A DNA stretch of 64,000 nucleotides from positions 148,447-212,446 of the forward strand of contig WTPW01001002.1 in NCBI GenBank assembly GCA_009809945.1, in the 5' to 3' direction. Positions 24,040 to 35,929 of this stretch are shown here, in pieces. The first letter of the stretch is position 1; every line of letters starts with the position of its first letter. The DNA comes from Gigaspora margarita. Its lineage: Eukaryota > Glomeromycota > Glomeromycetes > Diversisporales > Gigasporaceae. The translations under genes and the position numbers were made by a program. The notes under the pieces are model-generated. The model was not told where the DNA came from and did no database searches. It worked only from the letters and a program-made list of their open reading frames with translations.

Positions 24040-24545
24040 AATATTTTAAAAAGAGAATATAAATTTATCATTCCTATGACATGTTGCACCCATGATTCTG
24101 ACCAATCAAATTGCACGATTTTGTGGAAAAAATTTTTTTAAAAAAATTAAAAATTTTTACTTAGTAAAATATAAAAATAAATCAGTGATAACAAACCATA
24201 TATGAAAATTTTATTCTAAACAACTTTTTCTAAGATATAAAGATAGATTAGATTGTTTTAGTAAAAAAAAGTTTTATAAAAAAAAACAAAAGTTTTTAAT
24301 GTTAGCATATATAAACCTTTTTTTTTACTAAAACTATCCATCGTTATATCTTAGAAAAAGTTGTTTAGCATAAAATTTTATATATAATACTTAAAAAATA
24401 AATATAGATTAAATTAGTAAAAAAAATTTTTATATATGCTAATATTGGAAATTTTTGTTTTTTCTTATAAACCATTTTTTTTTACAAAAACAATATCAGC
24501 AAATTTATAATAGTATAATCTTACGTAAGATCTTATGAACCGTAA
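24040..24545 (+). repeat. Left terminal inverted repeat of the composite unit
   Basis: Besides matching 35480-35760 inverted, it is internally palindromic: AACAACTTTTTCTAAGATAT (24220) and ATATCTTAGAAAAAGTTGTT (24341) face each other around 24290. Confidence 0.65.
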
Positions 24546-24809
24546 TATAAGCAAAATATTACATAATATATTTTAAAATATTTCAAAATATCAAATTTTC
24601 AAAATATTACAAAAGTAATTTTGAAATATTTCAGAATACATTACGAAATATTTCGAACCCTTTCAAAATATTTTAGGACTAGGAAACCAAGCTGGATTAG
24701 TAGATCTGTAACCTGGATCACGAATTAGACTGATTTTTTGAAATACTTCGAAATAGTTCAATGATGTTCAAGTTCTGTACTACAAGATCAGATTAGATCT
24801 TTTGTTTAT

Positions 24810-26030
24810 ATTTAGATCTTCTATTTTGTTTTTTTTCACTTTTTTGTTTTCATTTTTTGTTTTTGTTTGTTTTCTTGTTTTTGTTTGTTTTTTCATTTTT
24901 GTTTTATTTATTTATTTTTTAATTATTTTATTTTATTTTTATTTCAGTACTTTACAAGAAAAACAACCAACTTTTCGAAACCTTGTGCATACCAACTACA
25001 ACTTCTAACACTTTTAAGAATATGCCTTTAGCAATTTTTAAATTTTCAAGAACACTTCTTTAGAGAAATGGGCACAAGTTTTTGCAAGTTTTTGCAAGTT
25101 CTTGCAAGGTTTTGCTTTATTTATTTTTTTGTTTTGTGTTTTTTGTTTTTGTTTTTTGGTTTATTTTTAAAAATTTTTTTATTAATTTATTTTATTTTAG
25201 CACTTTGCGAGAAAAACAAACAACTTTCGAAGCATTGTACATGCCAACTATGACTTCCAACACTTTCAAAAACACACACCTCTAGCAATTTCTAATTTTC
25301 AAAAATACTTCTTTAGAGAAATGGGCAAAAGTTTTTGCAAGTTTTTGCAAGTTCTTGCAAGGTTTTGCTTTATTTATTTTTTCGTTTTGTGTTTTTTGTT
25401 TTTGTTTTTTTGGTTTATTTTTAAAATTTTTTTTATTAATTTATTTTATTTCGGCACTTTGTGAGAAAAACAAACCACTTTTCGAAACTTTGTATATGCC
25501 AACTACGACTTCTGACACTTTACAAAACACACCTCCAGCAATTTCTAAATTTTTAAGAACGCTTCTTTAGTGAAATGAACACAAGTTTTCACAAGTTTTT
25601 GCAAGTTTTTGCAAATTCTTGCAAGGTTTTGCTTTATTTATTTTTTTATTTCATGTTTTTTGTTTTTGTTTTTTTTAAAATTTTTTTATTAATTTATTTT
25701 ATTTTGCCACTTTGCGAGAAAAACAAATCTTTTCGAAACATTGTGCATACCAACTATGACTTCCAACACTTTTAAGAACACATCCCCAGCAATTTCTAAA
25801 TTTTCAAGAATGCTTTTTTTAGAGAAGTTTTTGCAAATTTTTGCAAGTTCTTGCAAGGTTTTGCTTCATTTATTTTTTCATTTTGTGTTTTTTGTTTTTG
25901 TTTTTTTTTGGTTTATTTTAAAATTTTTTTTATTAATTTATTTTATTTTGGCACTTTGCAAGAAAACAAACAACTTTTCGAAACCTTGTACATGCTAACT
26001 GCGGCTTCTGATATTTTCAAGAACAATAGA
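24810..26030 (+). repeat. T-rich tandem satellite, ~230-265-bp units
   Basis: The anchor CTTGCAAGGT falls at 25101, 25354, 25618 and 25850, giving periods of 253, 264 and 232 bases. Each unit runs GCAAG repeats, a long TTTTTGTTTTTG tract, then GCACTTTGCGAGAAAAACAA and AACACTTTCAAGAACAC. Several open frames of 60-85 codons rich in Phe/Leu (for example 25741-25998) come from the repeat and are not genes. Confidence 0.85.
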
Positions 26031-26124
26031 AAACAAAAAAGCGAAGATAATAGCTAACTATAAAATAAGTGAAAATAAGTGTGTAGAGTTAGTTTTTTGT
26101 ATAAAGTAATAGAATTAGATGTAA

Positions 26125-26981
26125 GGGGGCTTCCAGAAATTACGTAATTTTTTAGTGGGTGAGTGGGTCCCGAAAATATCAGGTTATAATTATAATTCTG
26201 GTTAAAATTTTATAATTCTGGCCAAAAGTATAAAATTATAAAATTATTAATAACTATTGATCTACTGGACCAATTTAGATGATTTAACTACCAAAATGTT
26301 CGTCTCANNNNNNNNNNNNNNNNNNNNNNNNNNNNNNNNNNNNNNNNNNNNNNNNNNNNNNNNNNNNNNNNNNNNNNNNNNNNNNNNNNNNNNNNNNNNN
26401 NNNNNNNNNNNNNNNNNNNNNNNNNNNNNNNNNNNNNNNNNNNNNNNNNNNNNNNNNNNNNNNNNNNNNNAAATTCTAATTACAGGATTCCAAGATCGAT
26501 AAAGATTTGTATTGTTAAACAAACAATAAAATCTTTATCGATCTTGGAATCCTGTAATTAGAATTTGGCGATTTTGGGCTTGTAAGAATCGTCTCACTGA
26601 GACGAACATTTTGGTAGTTAAATCATCTAAAACAGGCCAGTGAATCAAAAGTTATTCAATATTAAAGATATTTACTTAGTGATTCTAAAAAATCACTATT
26701 AAAATTACACAAAAGTTGAATGATCTTGGGATCCTGTAATTAGATTTTAATGATTTTGGGCTTGTTAGAATCGTCTCAGTGAGATGAACATTTTGGTAGT
26801 TAAATTATCTAAATTGGTCTAGTAGAGCAATAGTTATTATCAATTTCATAAATTGAACATATGAATAAATTTTAAAAAATATAAAATTTGATTGGCTAAT
26901 AGAGTATCAGGTGTGGGTGAGTGGAGTAAAATTTTGAAATTTATTAGTAACAAAAATATTACGTAATTTCTGGAAGCCCCC
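26125..26981. mobile_element. PIF/Harbinger-like MITE, with assembly gap
   Basis: Ends GGGGGCTTCCAGAAATTACG and CGTAATTTCTGGAAGCCCCC are perfect inverted repeats, flanked by TAA on both sides (26122-26124, 26982-26984). A 3-bp TWA duplication is the mark of PIF/Harbinger elements. The uninterrupted target is visible in the sister satellite at 38818 (AGATGTGACAAAG). The interior holds nested palindromes (GATCTTGGAATCCTGTAATT and complement) and a 163-base run of N. The same interior sequence appears as a remnant at 63330-63430. No transposase. Confidence 0.85.
26308..26470. other. Assembly gap (163 N)
   Basis: Run of N. The sequence on both sides is palindromic (TAACTACCAAAATGTTCGTC at 26285 and its complement at 26600), which explains failed assembly; the true length is unknown. 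Confidence 0.98.
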
Positions 26982-27277
26982 TAACAAAGTGTGAAAGTAG
27001 TTTAAAATATTTGTAATAATGTAAAAATAATACATAATATATAATAAAGTATGTATTAATTAAAAATGTATATTTAATAAATGTAAAATATAATGTATAA
27101 TAATAATAAATAAAAATACTTAGAAGTAATTTCTTAATAGTATATTTTCCAAAAATTAAAAAACAACAAAACAAATAGAAAAGAGGGTTTTGTACGCTAG
27201 TTTATTATAGAACATTAACTAAGTAAATATAATACCCACTACTATGCAAGTAACCATCCTAGACCAAGAAAAAAATA

Positions 27278-29467
27278 GTGCCACAAAAAAGAAAACACAG
27301 CCTAGATACACAAAATATACAGGAAGTCGCAGGGAGACCTAGTGAAAGTGTGAAAAGTAAAGACGCAGCTGAAATGTCAGCTCAAGAAAACGAGCCTGGT
27401 GGACAAGCAAGATGTAAAGAAGATGAACTAAAAGTAAATAAGAAAAAGAAGCATGAGGAGGACGAAGGAACAGTCATTATCAGCAGCAACGACACTATTA
27501 TGCAAGAAAAACCTCGAAAACACAACATAATTATAAATGATCAAAATAGCAGATCTGAGTTGATCCCAAAAAATTTGGAGATGATGTCATCAGAGTCCGA
27601 AAAAGTAAACAACACAGAAAAGGAAATAGACCCGATCCAAATAACAAGTATGAACATAGATGGAAATGAACCTAAACAGTATATAGTTTCTGAAATGATT
27701 GTAGAGATCGATAGCACGGCAGATCCAATAAGAGATCCGTAGGAAGAAGGAAAAGAAAACAAACCAGAATTAGTAGAAGTAGCTAGAACTTATAGTCAGG
27801 TAACTAGAAGTGATGAACCACAACAGAGAAAAAGACGTGAACCAACAGATATGGCTTGGGCAGACCTAGTAGTAGAAAGACTAGAAGCAAATTTAGAATC
27901 GGAGTTCGATAAAGAAAAATGGCACTATGAGAAAATTCTAGAAGCATTTATGAATGAGGAAAGGATGTGCAAATTTTTACTACATAAATTAGAAAACAAG
28001 CCAATTACATATGTCATCCTGCCTGCGATTGCTATAAAATTTAAGTATTTAGACATGGATTTCTTCTATACCTTCACAAGAAATAAAAGAATTACATCTG
28101 CATACCAGAAAGAGTTTGACGAAATATTCAACCTTGCGATAGCTAATTACAAAGGAAAACATAATATTACGGTAACAAACAGAGAGATAAGAGACCAAAT
28201 TAACAGAAAAGTCAGACAGAAAATTGCAATTAATTTTTTAACAAACTACAAAATAAAGAAGAGATCACAAGAGATAGCTTGAGTACTAAACTACTGCATG
28301 GGTTTCATGAAAATTGAAAGCAATCTAAAAGGAGATAAAATGTGGGAAGTAATTAACAAAGTGATACAAAGCATACTGAGAGCATTACCAAGCACACCGG
28401 AAGAAATACTGGAAGAGATAAGAAATATATTTCCCTTTGAGTTACTAATTAGAAATAAAGGGAACCTAAGAGCTGTCCTAGCAGCTATAAGAAAAGTATA
28501 TAATTTCACACATCTGCCAGAAGAGTTTTTTGTACCTCTAGAAAGACTGCCAGAAGACCTAGTAGACTTGAAATATGATCTGAAAAAATTATTTCTGGTA
28601 AAAGACAAGAAAAAGTTAAAAGAACTAATAAGAATAAAAAGGAGTTTAGCAAAATATTACACATGGAATGGAAAACTTCCTGAAACATACTTTGATCTAC
28701 CAGAAAAGAAATTACTACTACCAACTACATCACAAGAATTGTCATCGAGAGTTCAAGAATTTTTCTCAATAAACTTAGTGAAGAGTAGAAAAACGATGAG
28801 AGATATGGTAGATATGTTGAGAAAGAACTACTACTTTCAAGTGATACCGAATGATTATTTCGTACAAAAAAGGAGGTTACCCAGGGACCCGAGTAGAATA
28901 CAAACAAATACAACTTTCACATATCCAATTGAAGATGCGATTGAAGCTAGAAAGTTTGTAGAAGAAGCAGGTTTAAGATATAATATCATCTACCCAATCC
29001 CAAAACAGATAATGATAGCAAATCTAACAGACAAACCAATGTTACCAATGGATTATAATAAGGTAAAAGAAGTCAACCTAACTGTACTGATTGGGACAGC
29101 GAAACAATTGGTTGAAACAGTAAGGCTACTCAGATCGAAGTACTACTTTCACAGGATACCAGAAGAATGGATACAGATTGCAAAAGTAGGAAAAAATGAG
29201 AATGAAATGGAAAAGAAAACAGAAGTAACAGAAGATATTCAAAATCAAGCGATTAGAGTAGATATGTCTGAAAACCTAGAGAGAGTAAAATTATATCTAG
29301 AACAGCTAGAGATCACAGAGGATTTAATAAAAATACTGATCACTGAACAGTTAGAAGTTAAGACAACAATAGAGGAACTGAAGAAAATCTTTGATATTGA
29401 AAAAGTACCCGACTTTATATTTGCACTACCGTCACTCTCCCAGCTGTTATGGGACATTATTCCATAA
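27278..29467 (+). pseudogene. LINE ORF1 protein with six-fold repeat
   Basis: One reading frame runs through the whole interval, broken only by a TAG at 27740 and a TGA at 28280; otherwise about 729 codons. No ATG opens the frame at 27278 (GTG there, stop at 27260); the first in-frame ATG is near 27374, so the start is uncertain. The N-terminal third is charged and Lys/Glu-rich. The C-terminal 389 residues (28298-29467) contain about six degenerate ~50-residue repeats at residues 45-88, 97-142, 154-198, 206-252, 258-300 and 345-380, each ending in a motif like LRKxYxFxxIPExYFxxxxxLP. I recognise no RRM, coiled-coil trimer or CCHC knuckle as in other ORF1 proteins. In LINEs, ORF1 proteins usually bind RNA; that role is inferred here. 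Confidence 0.7.
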
Positions 29468-29473
29468 TTAATT

Positions 29474-32400
29474 ATGATAGTAGAAGAGAAAAAATTACTG
29501 TATGTGTCCAAAAATAAGCTACCTTTTTTGGCCAAAAAATTATATGAAAATATATGGGGTAGCTTATTTTCGAAACATTGATTTTTTTGAAAAAATTGAA
29601 AAAGATACTAATAAAAAGTTGTCCAAATGACACTAAATTTTTATTATATATGTATTTTGATGTGCTGAACAAGTTTACTTAATGGCACTTTTGAGGTTTA
29701 CTTAGTAAAATTTAGACTTTTATATATAGCAACTGCTAACGGTTTTTTTAAGATTTTTGATTTTCAGAGGTAGCTTATTTTCAGCAATATACGGTAAAGA
29801 TTGAGAACCAAAACTGTTTGGACAGACTACATATTGGGACACATAATGTACAAGACATCAATGTAGCTTTAAAGTATAGAAATTGGTTAGAATACTGTAA
29901 TGAAAACAAAATACATATAATGAGCATGACTGAAACGAAAATAGCAGAGTCAAGTAATCATAAACTATATCTGGCAAATCTGTATTATGACATATATACT
30001 GCTAACAGTAATGAGAAAGTATCAATTAAACAAGAGTTCAGCATGGGAACAATGATAGCTGTGAAGAAAACAATACAGCCATACATTTACAACGTTATGT
30101 TTATACCAGGAACCATAGTAGTTATAGATTTCTTTTTTCTGTGAAATCAAAAAGTTAGAATTATATCTGTATACATACCTAATAATAATAATGAATTAAA
30201 ACAAATGATATACAAGAAGATTAAGAAGTGGATGAGACAAGCAATGGCAAAAAATTACGAATTAATTATTCTGGAGGACTTCAATCATAATAGAGTAAGA
30301 GATAAGAAGAAACCTATGATGTGATTTAATGAGATGAAACAGATGGGAATGACAAGCCTTTTAAGATATTTTGATAAGAAAGAAGAGACATGGAGTAGAG
30401 AGGGAAAGAAAAGCCAAATAGATAACATTTACGTATCTAACAGTATGTTGATGGTTATAACTACACCTGAAATTGAAAATGTGAAAGAAATTACCAATAG
30501 TGATCACTGGATGATAGTAATGGAGTGGCAACTAAATATGAAAGTGAAACAATATAGGACTAAAAAGAGGAAACGATAGATTTACCTATACAACGAGATG
30601 TCTAAAGAAAAATAGAATGAATTTTTAGAGAAGGTGGAATTAGAGATAACAAAGGAAAATAACACAAACCTAGAAATTGCTACTGAAGAGATGTTGATTA
30701 AACAGTAAAATAGAATGGAACAAGCCATTAAAAAGGTTGCGGTAGAAGAAATACCAAGAGCTAAAGTAGGTCCCAAAAAACATTCTATGCCTTCTCGAAA
30801 AAAGCAACAAAACTACACGTAGCGTTGAAAAGGAAAAATGTAGTCAAAGTGAAGTTAGAAAAAGCAATATGGAGGATCACGATACTAAACAAAAAATAAA
30901 TAAGAAAATTCAAAACGTTGGGAAATTATGTCAGGTGGAAATAAAAGTTAATTTTGAGAAACACAAAATGGCAGAAACAATTAAAAAAAAGATTGAAACA
31001 ATACAAGAATACCAGAAGATGATTTATAAGACAAGAAAGCTCGAAATGAGGTTATATATAGACAAGAAATAGAGAACTATATAAAAAGGAGATACAATAA
31101 TTTTGCTAGTAACACTAAGAAAATGATAGATAGTATACTGCAGAGAAATAAAGAACCTGTAGAGTTTAGAAATATCAAGAAAGTAAATCAATTAATAACG
31201 GAACCTACAGAAATTAAAGATAAAATAAAGAAACATTTTAAAAAATGGACGAAACACAATCCTGTAAACATAGAAGAATAGGAAAAATGGGAAGAGGTAT
31301 ATAAGCCCATAGAGAGGATTAATGAAAGTTGGTATGAAGGCGTAAACAAAGAAATTTAGATAGAGGAACTAGAGAAGACCCTAAAGGAAGCGCCAAACAA
31401 TAAAGCAACAAGACCTCAAGGAATAGTAAACGAAATGTTAAAAAACCTAAGCAGTATGGCCAAAAATAGATTTCTAAAAATCCTTAATGCGTGCTTAAAG
31501 TTAAAAACGATACCGAAAGGCTAGAAGAAGAGTAGAATTTATTTGATAGCAAAAAAAGAAATCTTCACTGAAACCCTAGAAGAAACCCGCCCTATTACAT
31601 TAACAGAACATAGTAGAAAAATTCTGATAAGAATTATTATGAAAAGGCTAAGCCAAGGATTAGAGAGATATCCCATATTAAACATGAACAATCATATTGC
31701 ATTACTGAACATATCGACAGAAACACCTATTGTGACAACTATGCATATGATGAAAGACGCGCACATAAACAACAAAGAAATGTGAATCCTATATCAAGAT
31801 AAATCGAAGGCATATAATTCTATACATATACCAATATTACAAAAAGCACTAAAGCGAATCAAAGTAAACGAAGAGATAGTGGAATTAATAGGGAACATAT
31901 TCAAAGGAAAAGAGAATACCGTAATTACAAGCCTAGAGATGATAGAGAAATATAAGTACAGGATAGCATGGATCAAGGAGAGCTAATCGCACCCCTTTTA
32001 TGGCGCATCTATTATGACCCATTATTACACGAAGTATATCAAAAGGTGCAAGGATACAGTATAGAAATCGAATATAATGAAGGTATTAAAAGGAAGAAAC
32101 TAATATGCAACAAGCCCGCAATAGCGTATATGGATGACACAATATGGTTGGCAAAAAACAAAAACGAACTAGTAAAGATAATTGAAATTGCAACATCCTT
32201 CTTTAAGTTGACTAACATCAAAGTAAACCCTCAAAAGTCAACATTAATGATGATAAATGCTGAAAAGGCTGAAAAAGAAATCAAATATGAGGATATAAAG
32301 ATAGAGCCCGTTGGGAAGAAGGAAATAGTTAGGATTTTAGGATGTTGGTTTGTGACAGGAAAGAATGACAAACCAGTTTTAAATAAGATAGAAGAGGAAG

Positions 32401-34839
32401 CAAAAAGTGCGATAACAAAAATAGAAAGAGCAAGAATCACCGAAAAGCAAGCGGTATACCTTATCAATATGGTAATTCTGGCAAGGATCTCATATAGGTG
32501 CCAAAACACAGTTATACCAAAAAAGAAATGTAAGAGAATAATGAAGAGCTACATGGTGATAGTCAAAAATAAGGCTAGATTAGCAACAACTATACCTAAC
32601 TCAACAATGTTATATCACCAAATCTATGGAGTAAAAATGGTAGAGAAGAAACAGACTATATAGCATATACCAATGCTACACAGACAAATGAACTATAAAT
32701 ACTTCGAAACGTCAATATTGAAGAAGGCTACAACAGATACAAGAAGCAGCAAACATGAATATGATAATAATGGAACATCATAATTACATAGTGCCCCAAA
32801 GAGAAAGTAGAACTACAACAGTGAAAATGCTAGAACATATGAAAGAACTTGGAATAACAATCAAGAAAAGTGGAAGTAAGGATTGGCCTGTGTCAAAGGA
32901 AGAAAGGGAAGGATCAATTAACGAAATACTGCGGACAATGAAAATAGGTAGAAAAGTTAAAGAAAGATGCAATAAGATGGGATTAAAATACATTAAACAA
33001 TGTGTGGACAATAATATAAAGAAGGTCTTAGAATGGAGTTTGCTTATGCAAACAACAGGAAAAGCTATTAAAGAAAAAAACCAAGATGGTATGAACAGAT
33101 AAAGAAGAAAATAGAGGAGGAATACCTAGTACAAGAAGATAAAGTAATAAAACTGAATCTGTGGACGAGTAATGAAAAACCACAGAAGAAATATTGGATA
33201 GTAGAAAGCTCTAGTAATACGAACTTTATAGGAAGAATAACATTGATCAAAGACAACATAGCAACAACACAACACTAGATAGCAAACAAAAAACACGATA
33301 AACTGAAACCATGTGAAGGATGTTACTAGAACAACCCAGACTTGGATAGGGCCAGATGTACGAAAAGAATAAAAATAGATAAAATGTGAAAAATTATGAT
33401 TGATAGTCAGAAACGACTCAAAATAGATAAAAATGATCTAAAGATACTAAGAAGGACAATAAAAAGAAAAGAGCAATAGTCGAGAAAGGTCAAACCATAT
33501 AACAAAATAAAATTAATGAATGATAATAAGAATAATAAGAATTTGGAGGAGTTCTGTAGTAAATTGTGAAGAAAAAACAACTAACTATATCAATACGTAC
33601 AAAGCACGAAACAATTGATAGTATAAAAAGAAATAGATTAATATGTCAGATCGAGCAAGAAGGAATACAATGGAAAATGAGAGTGGAAGAATGGCCATCT
33701 AAAGAGAAAAATTTTGTAATAACATTGATACAACTAACCATAGTAGTATACAAAAACTGTAAAATAAGAGTTAAGATTAAGCAAAGCGAAAATCTATGCA
33801 AGAAAGCAGAAGGAATATATAAACAGGAATGCAAAATTCACGAGATACAACAAATCCAGAACTGGGTAGAATAGAGGATGTGGAAAATGTTAGAAAACAG
33901 GAAAGGGATTAGTTTTGAGTTTGAACCTGTAACTGATATACAAGTAAAAGATGCCAAATACAAAAATAAGATATTGGATGAAGTACGATATAACAAAATA
34001 AGAGAGGATACCTTCATGATCAAATGGAACGAAGCGATAGTTGAACACCCTACTAGAAGATTCATAAGACATTTATTTAATGCATACTATACTGCGAAAT
34101 GGCAATCACAATCAAGAACAATCGCTTGGGATAATAGAAAAGGAGAAGTAAATTGGCAAACATTTTTTAATTATATTAACTACAAATACAGTCCAATATC
34201 AAGAAATACAAACCCAAAATACTTGAAATTAAAAGCGTTTAAATTAAACTTTTATTGGAGGAGTTACCTACTCAGGAAGTGAAATATAATCGAGACAAAA
34301 AAGGGAAGACATCTCCAGAATGTATATTAGGATGCAATAGATCAGATAGCAACTACCACATAATAATATGCCCAAAGAACGAAATTAGTTTGAAGAAAAT
34401 AATAAATGAAGAAATCAAGAAGATACTGAAAAAACATGCAATACTAACACCAAACATCATGAATAATATAATAAAAACTATGACTAACTCCTTCTGTATT
34501 ACAGATACAGAAACAATATTAATGAGAGTGACACTGGAAATGATCAACAGAAACGAGACAAGGGAAATGAACAAACTACATAAAATGAAGAAGCCGCAAG
34601 AAAGTCTCACAGTCAAGTTATTACACAAAATCGCAAAGTCAATATACGAGAAGATTTGGAAGAAAAGAAACGTAAAAGTGAAAATAAATGAAAGTAGAAA
34701 GAAGGAAAGAGAACAGAAGAAGAAGAAACATCAAATTAAAAAAAAAAAACAAAATAAAAAAAGAAGAAAACAGTTACTGGAAATATATCCGAAAAGCACT
34801 GTAAGGAAACGACAGAAAGGAATACAAACAATAAAATGA
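29474..34839 (+). pseudogene. LINE ORF2: AP-endonuclease + reverse transcriptase + Cys/His knuckle
   Basis: ATG at 29474 (MIVEEKKL), then a MITE insertion, then the frame resumes with KIENQNCLDRLHIGTHNVQD at 29797. Endonuclease motifs follow: TETKI (~29930), LEDFNHN (~30270, canonical GDFN), SQIDNIYVS (~30412) and SDHW (~30500). Reverse transcriptase: motif A-like YQDKSKAYNS (~31793), motif B DQGELIAPLLWRIYYDP (~31971), catalytic YMDD at ~32130 (YMDDTIWLA). A C-terminal C-x3-C-x7-H-x3-C knuckle is at 34321-34371, followed by a Lys-rich tail. The protein would nick target DNA and prime reverse transcription there. Many internal stops and frame changes mark decay, though all catalytic motifs remain readable, so it is not extremely old. 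Confidence 0.85.
29496..29796. mobile_element. TA-target MITE nested in the LINE (copy 1)
   Basis: 301 bp bounded by TA on both sides, with inverted ends CTGTATGTGTCCAAAAATAA and TTATTTTCAGCAATATACGG, plus inner AGCTACC/GGTAGCT. It splits codon 9 or so of LINE ORF2. Other copies: 47233-47547 and, rearranged, 48546-49295. TA duplication is typical of the Tc1/mariner/pogo superfamily. Confidence 0.85.
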
Positions 34840-35063
34840 AGAAATAGGAATGATTATTTGTACAATACAATTGTACACCTCAATATATCAATAGTATAAT
34901 CGATTAAGCAGGACTTTGACTCTACTTAGTAAGTATGGGTCATGGGTAAAGCAGCCCAAGCTTCTAGTTTATAGCATAGATTTGTGAAATTCATTTGTAT
35001 AAATGTAGTTTGCAGATTCATAATAAAAAACTGAGACAAGACCTTGCTTAAAAAAAAAAAAAA

Positions 35064-35479
35064 TAATAATAATAATAAATAAAAAAATATAAAATTTTAT
35101 ATTAAATTGCGAAATTGTGCGAAATATTGCAAAACTGTGTGAAATATTGCGAAACCATGTGAAATATTGCGAAAACCTGTAAAAAGTATGATTATGTGAA
35201 TATGTATATCGTTTATTTATTTTTTAAAAAATTTTGAAAATTTGCGAAAATTTGCAAAATATTGTGAAATAATGCGAAAATATCAAAATATTACCTCCTG
35301 CACGCATTAGTTTATTGATCTGCATGAGTACACGACCCCTGTAGAGGAGGTAATTTGCATTTTTTTATTTGATCTATTCACAATATTTCGCAATATATTT
35401 CAAAATATTTTGAAATAATAACCGTAATATTACCATAATATAACGTAATATATTACGTAATAAACTGTATCAAACATAA
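35064..35479 (+). repeat. Satellite module resuming after the LINE
   Basis: ATATAAAATTTTATATTAAATTGCGAAA and GAAATATTGCGAAA repeats, then ATTACCTCCTG...GAGGAGGTAAT (35285-35350). The same order is seen at 38995-39200 and 45460-45600, which shows that the LINE interrupted a pre-existing unit. Confidence 0.6.
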
Positions 35480-35760
35480 GATTTTTGTTATATTACGGGC
35501 CATAATATCTTACGTAAGATCACATAAATATAATTCACTGATGAATCTATCTTTATATCTTAAAAAAAGTGTTTAGCATAAAATTTTACATTTTATGATG
35601 TGCTATTATATATATATTATACTTTATTAAGTAAAACTTTTAATTTTTAAAAAATAAAATTTTGTCTACAAAATTGTACAATTTGATTGTTCAGAATCAC
35701 AGAGTATGATATCAACAAATTTTATATTCTCTTTTAAAAATATTTGATTGTTAAAAAGAG
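35480..35760 (-). repeat. Right terminal inverted repeat of the composite unit
   Basis: Inverted copy of the left end (24040-24545); shared marks are ATCTTACGTAAGAT, GTTTAGCATAAAATTTTA and CAATTTGATTGTTCAGAATC. Confidence 0.6.
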
Positions 35761-35929
35761 ATAATCTATAAAAATAATTTTAAATTTTATTGAACTGCTC
35801 TTCTGAAAATTATAATATATAATTTAATCAGTATTCTAATTTTATAAATTTTTTTTTAACTTTACAACCTTGTACTACCTTTATTAGATATTTAAGTACA
35901 AGTATGGAAATAATATTATAATTTAAGTG

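Larger units (their letters stand above)
27119..35063 (+). mobile_element. LINE (non-LTR retrotransposon), near full length, decayed
   Basis: About 7.9 kb including a 0.3-kb nested MITE. Order: 5' region, ORF1 (27278-29467), ORF2 with apurinic-type endonuclease, reverse transcriptase and a Cys/His knuckle (29474-34839), 3' UTR, poly-A (35050-35063). It is inserted in A/T satellite: TAATAATAATAAATAAAAAT-like sequence stands at both ends (27097-27118 and 35063-35090), a probable target duplication, though such simple sequence is weak evidence. The two ORFs are 7 bases apart. Several premature stops and frame changes show it is inactive. Confidence 0.85.
24020..35770. mobile_element. Large composite repeat unit bounded by long inverted repeats
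   Basis: Left-end sequence 24040-24545 reappears inverted at 35480-35760. Matched landmarks are GAATATAAATTTATC/ATATTC, GATTCTGACCAATCAAATTG against CAATTTGATTGTTCAGAATC, the TTACTTAGTAAAAT block, and ATCTTACGTAAGAT at 24521 and 35510. Between them lie the A/T satellite module (AACCAAGCTGGATTAGTAGA, 24690), a T-rich tandem array, a Harbinger-like MITE and a LINE. The same satellite order occurs at 37.6-42.5 and 43.9-45.8 kb without the LINE, so the LINE is a passenger. No transposase was found, so mode of movement is unknown; it could also be a satellite locus that inverted. Confidence 0.55.

Noticed and set aside
24802-26057. Several 60-85-codon open frames rich in Phe and Leu
   Set aside because: They recur with the tandem repeat period and are made of T-rich satellite; composition, not selection, keeps them open.
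24020-35770. LTR retrotransposon or other capsid-bearing element
   Set aside because: Ends are inverted, not direct repeats, and no gag, protease or integrase signature is seen; the reverse transcriptase belongs to a LINE with an apurinic-type endonuclease.
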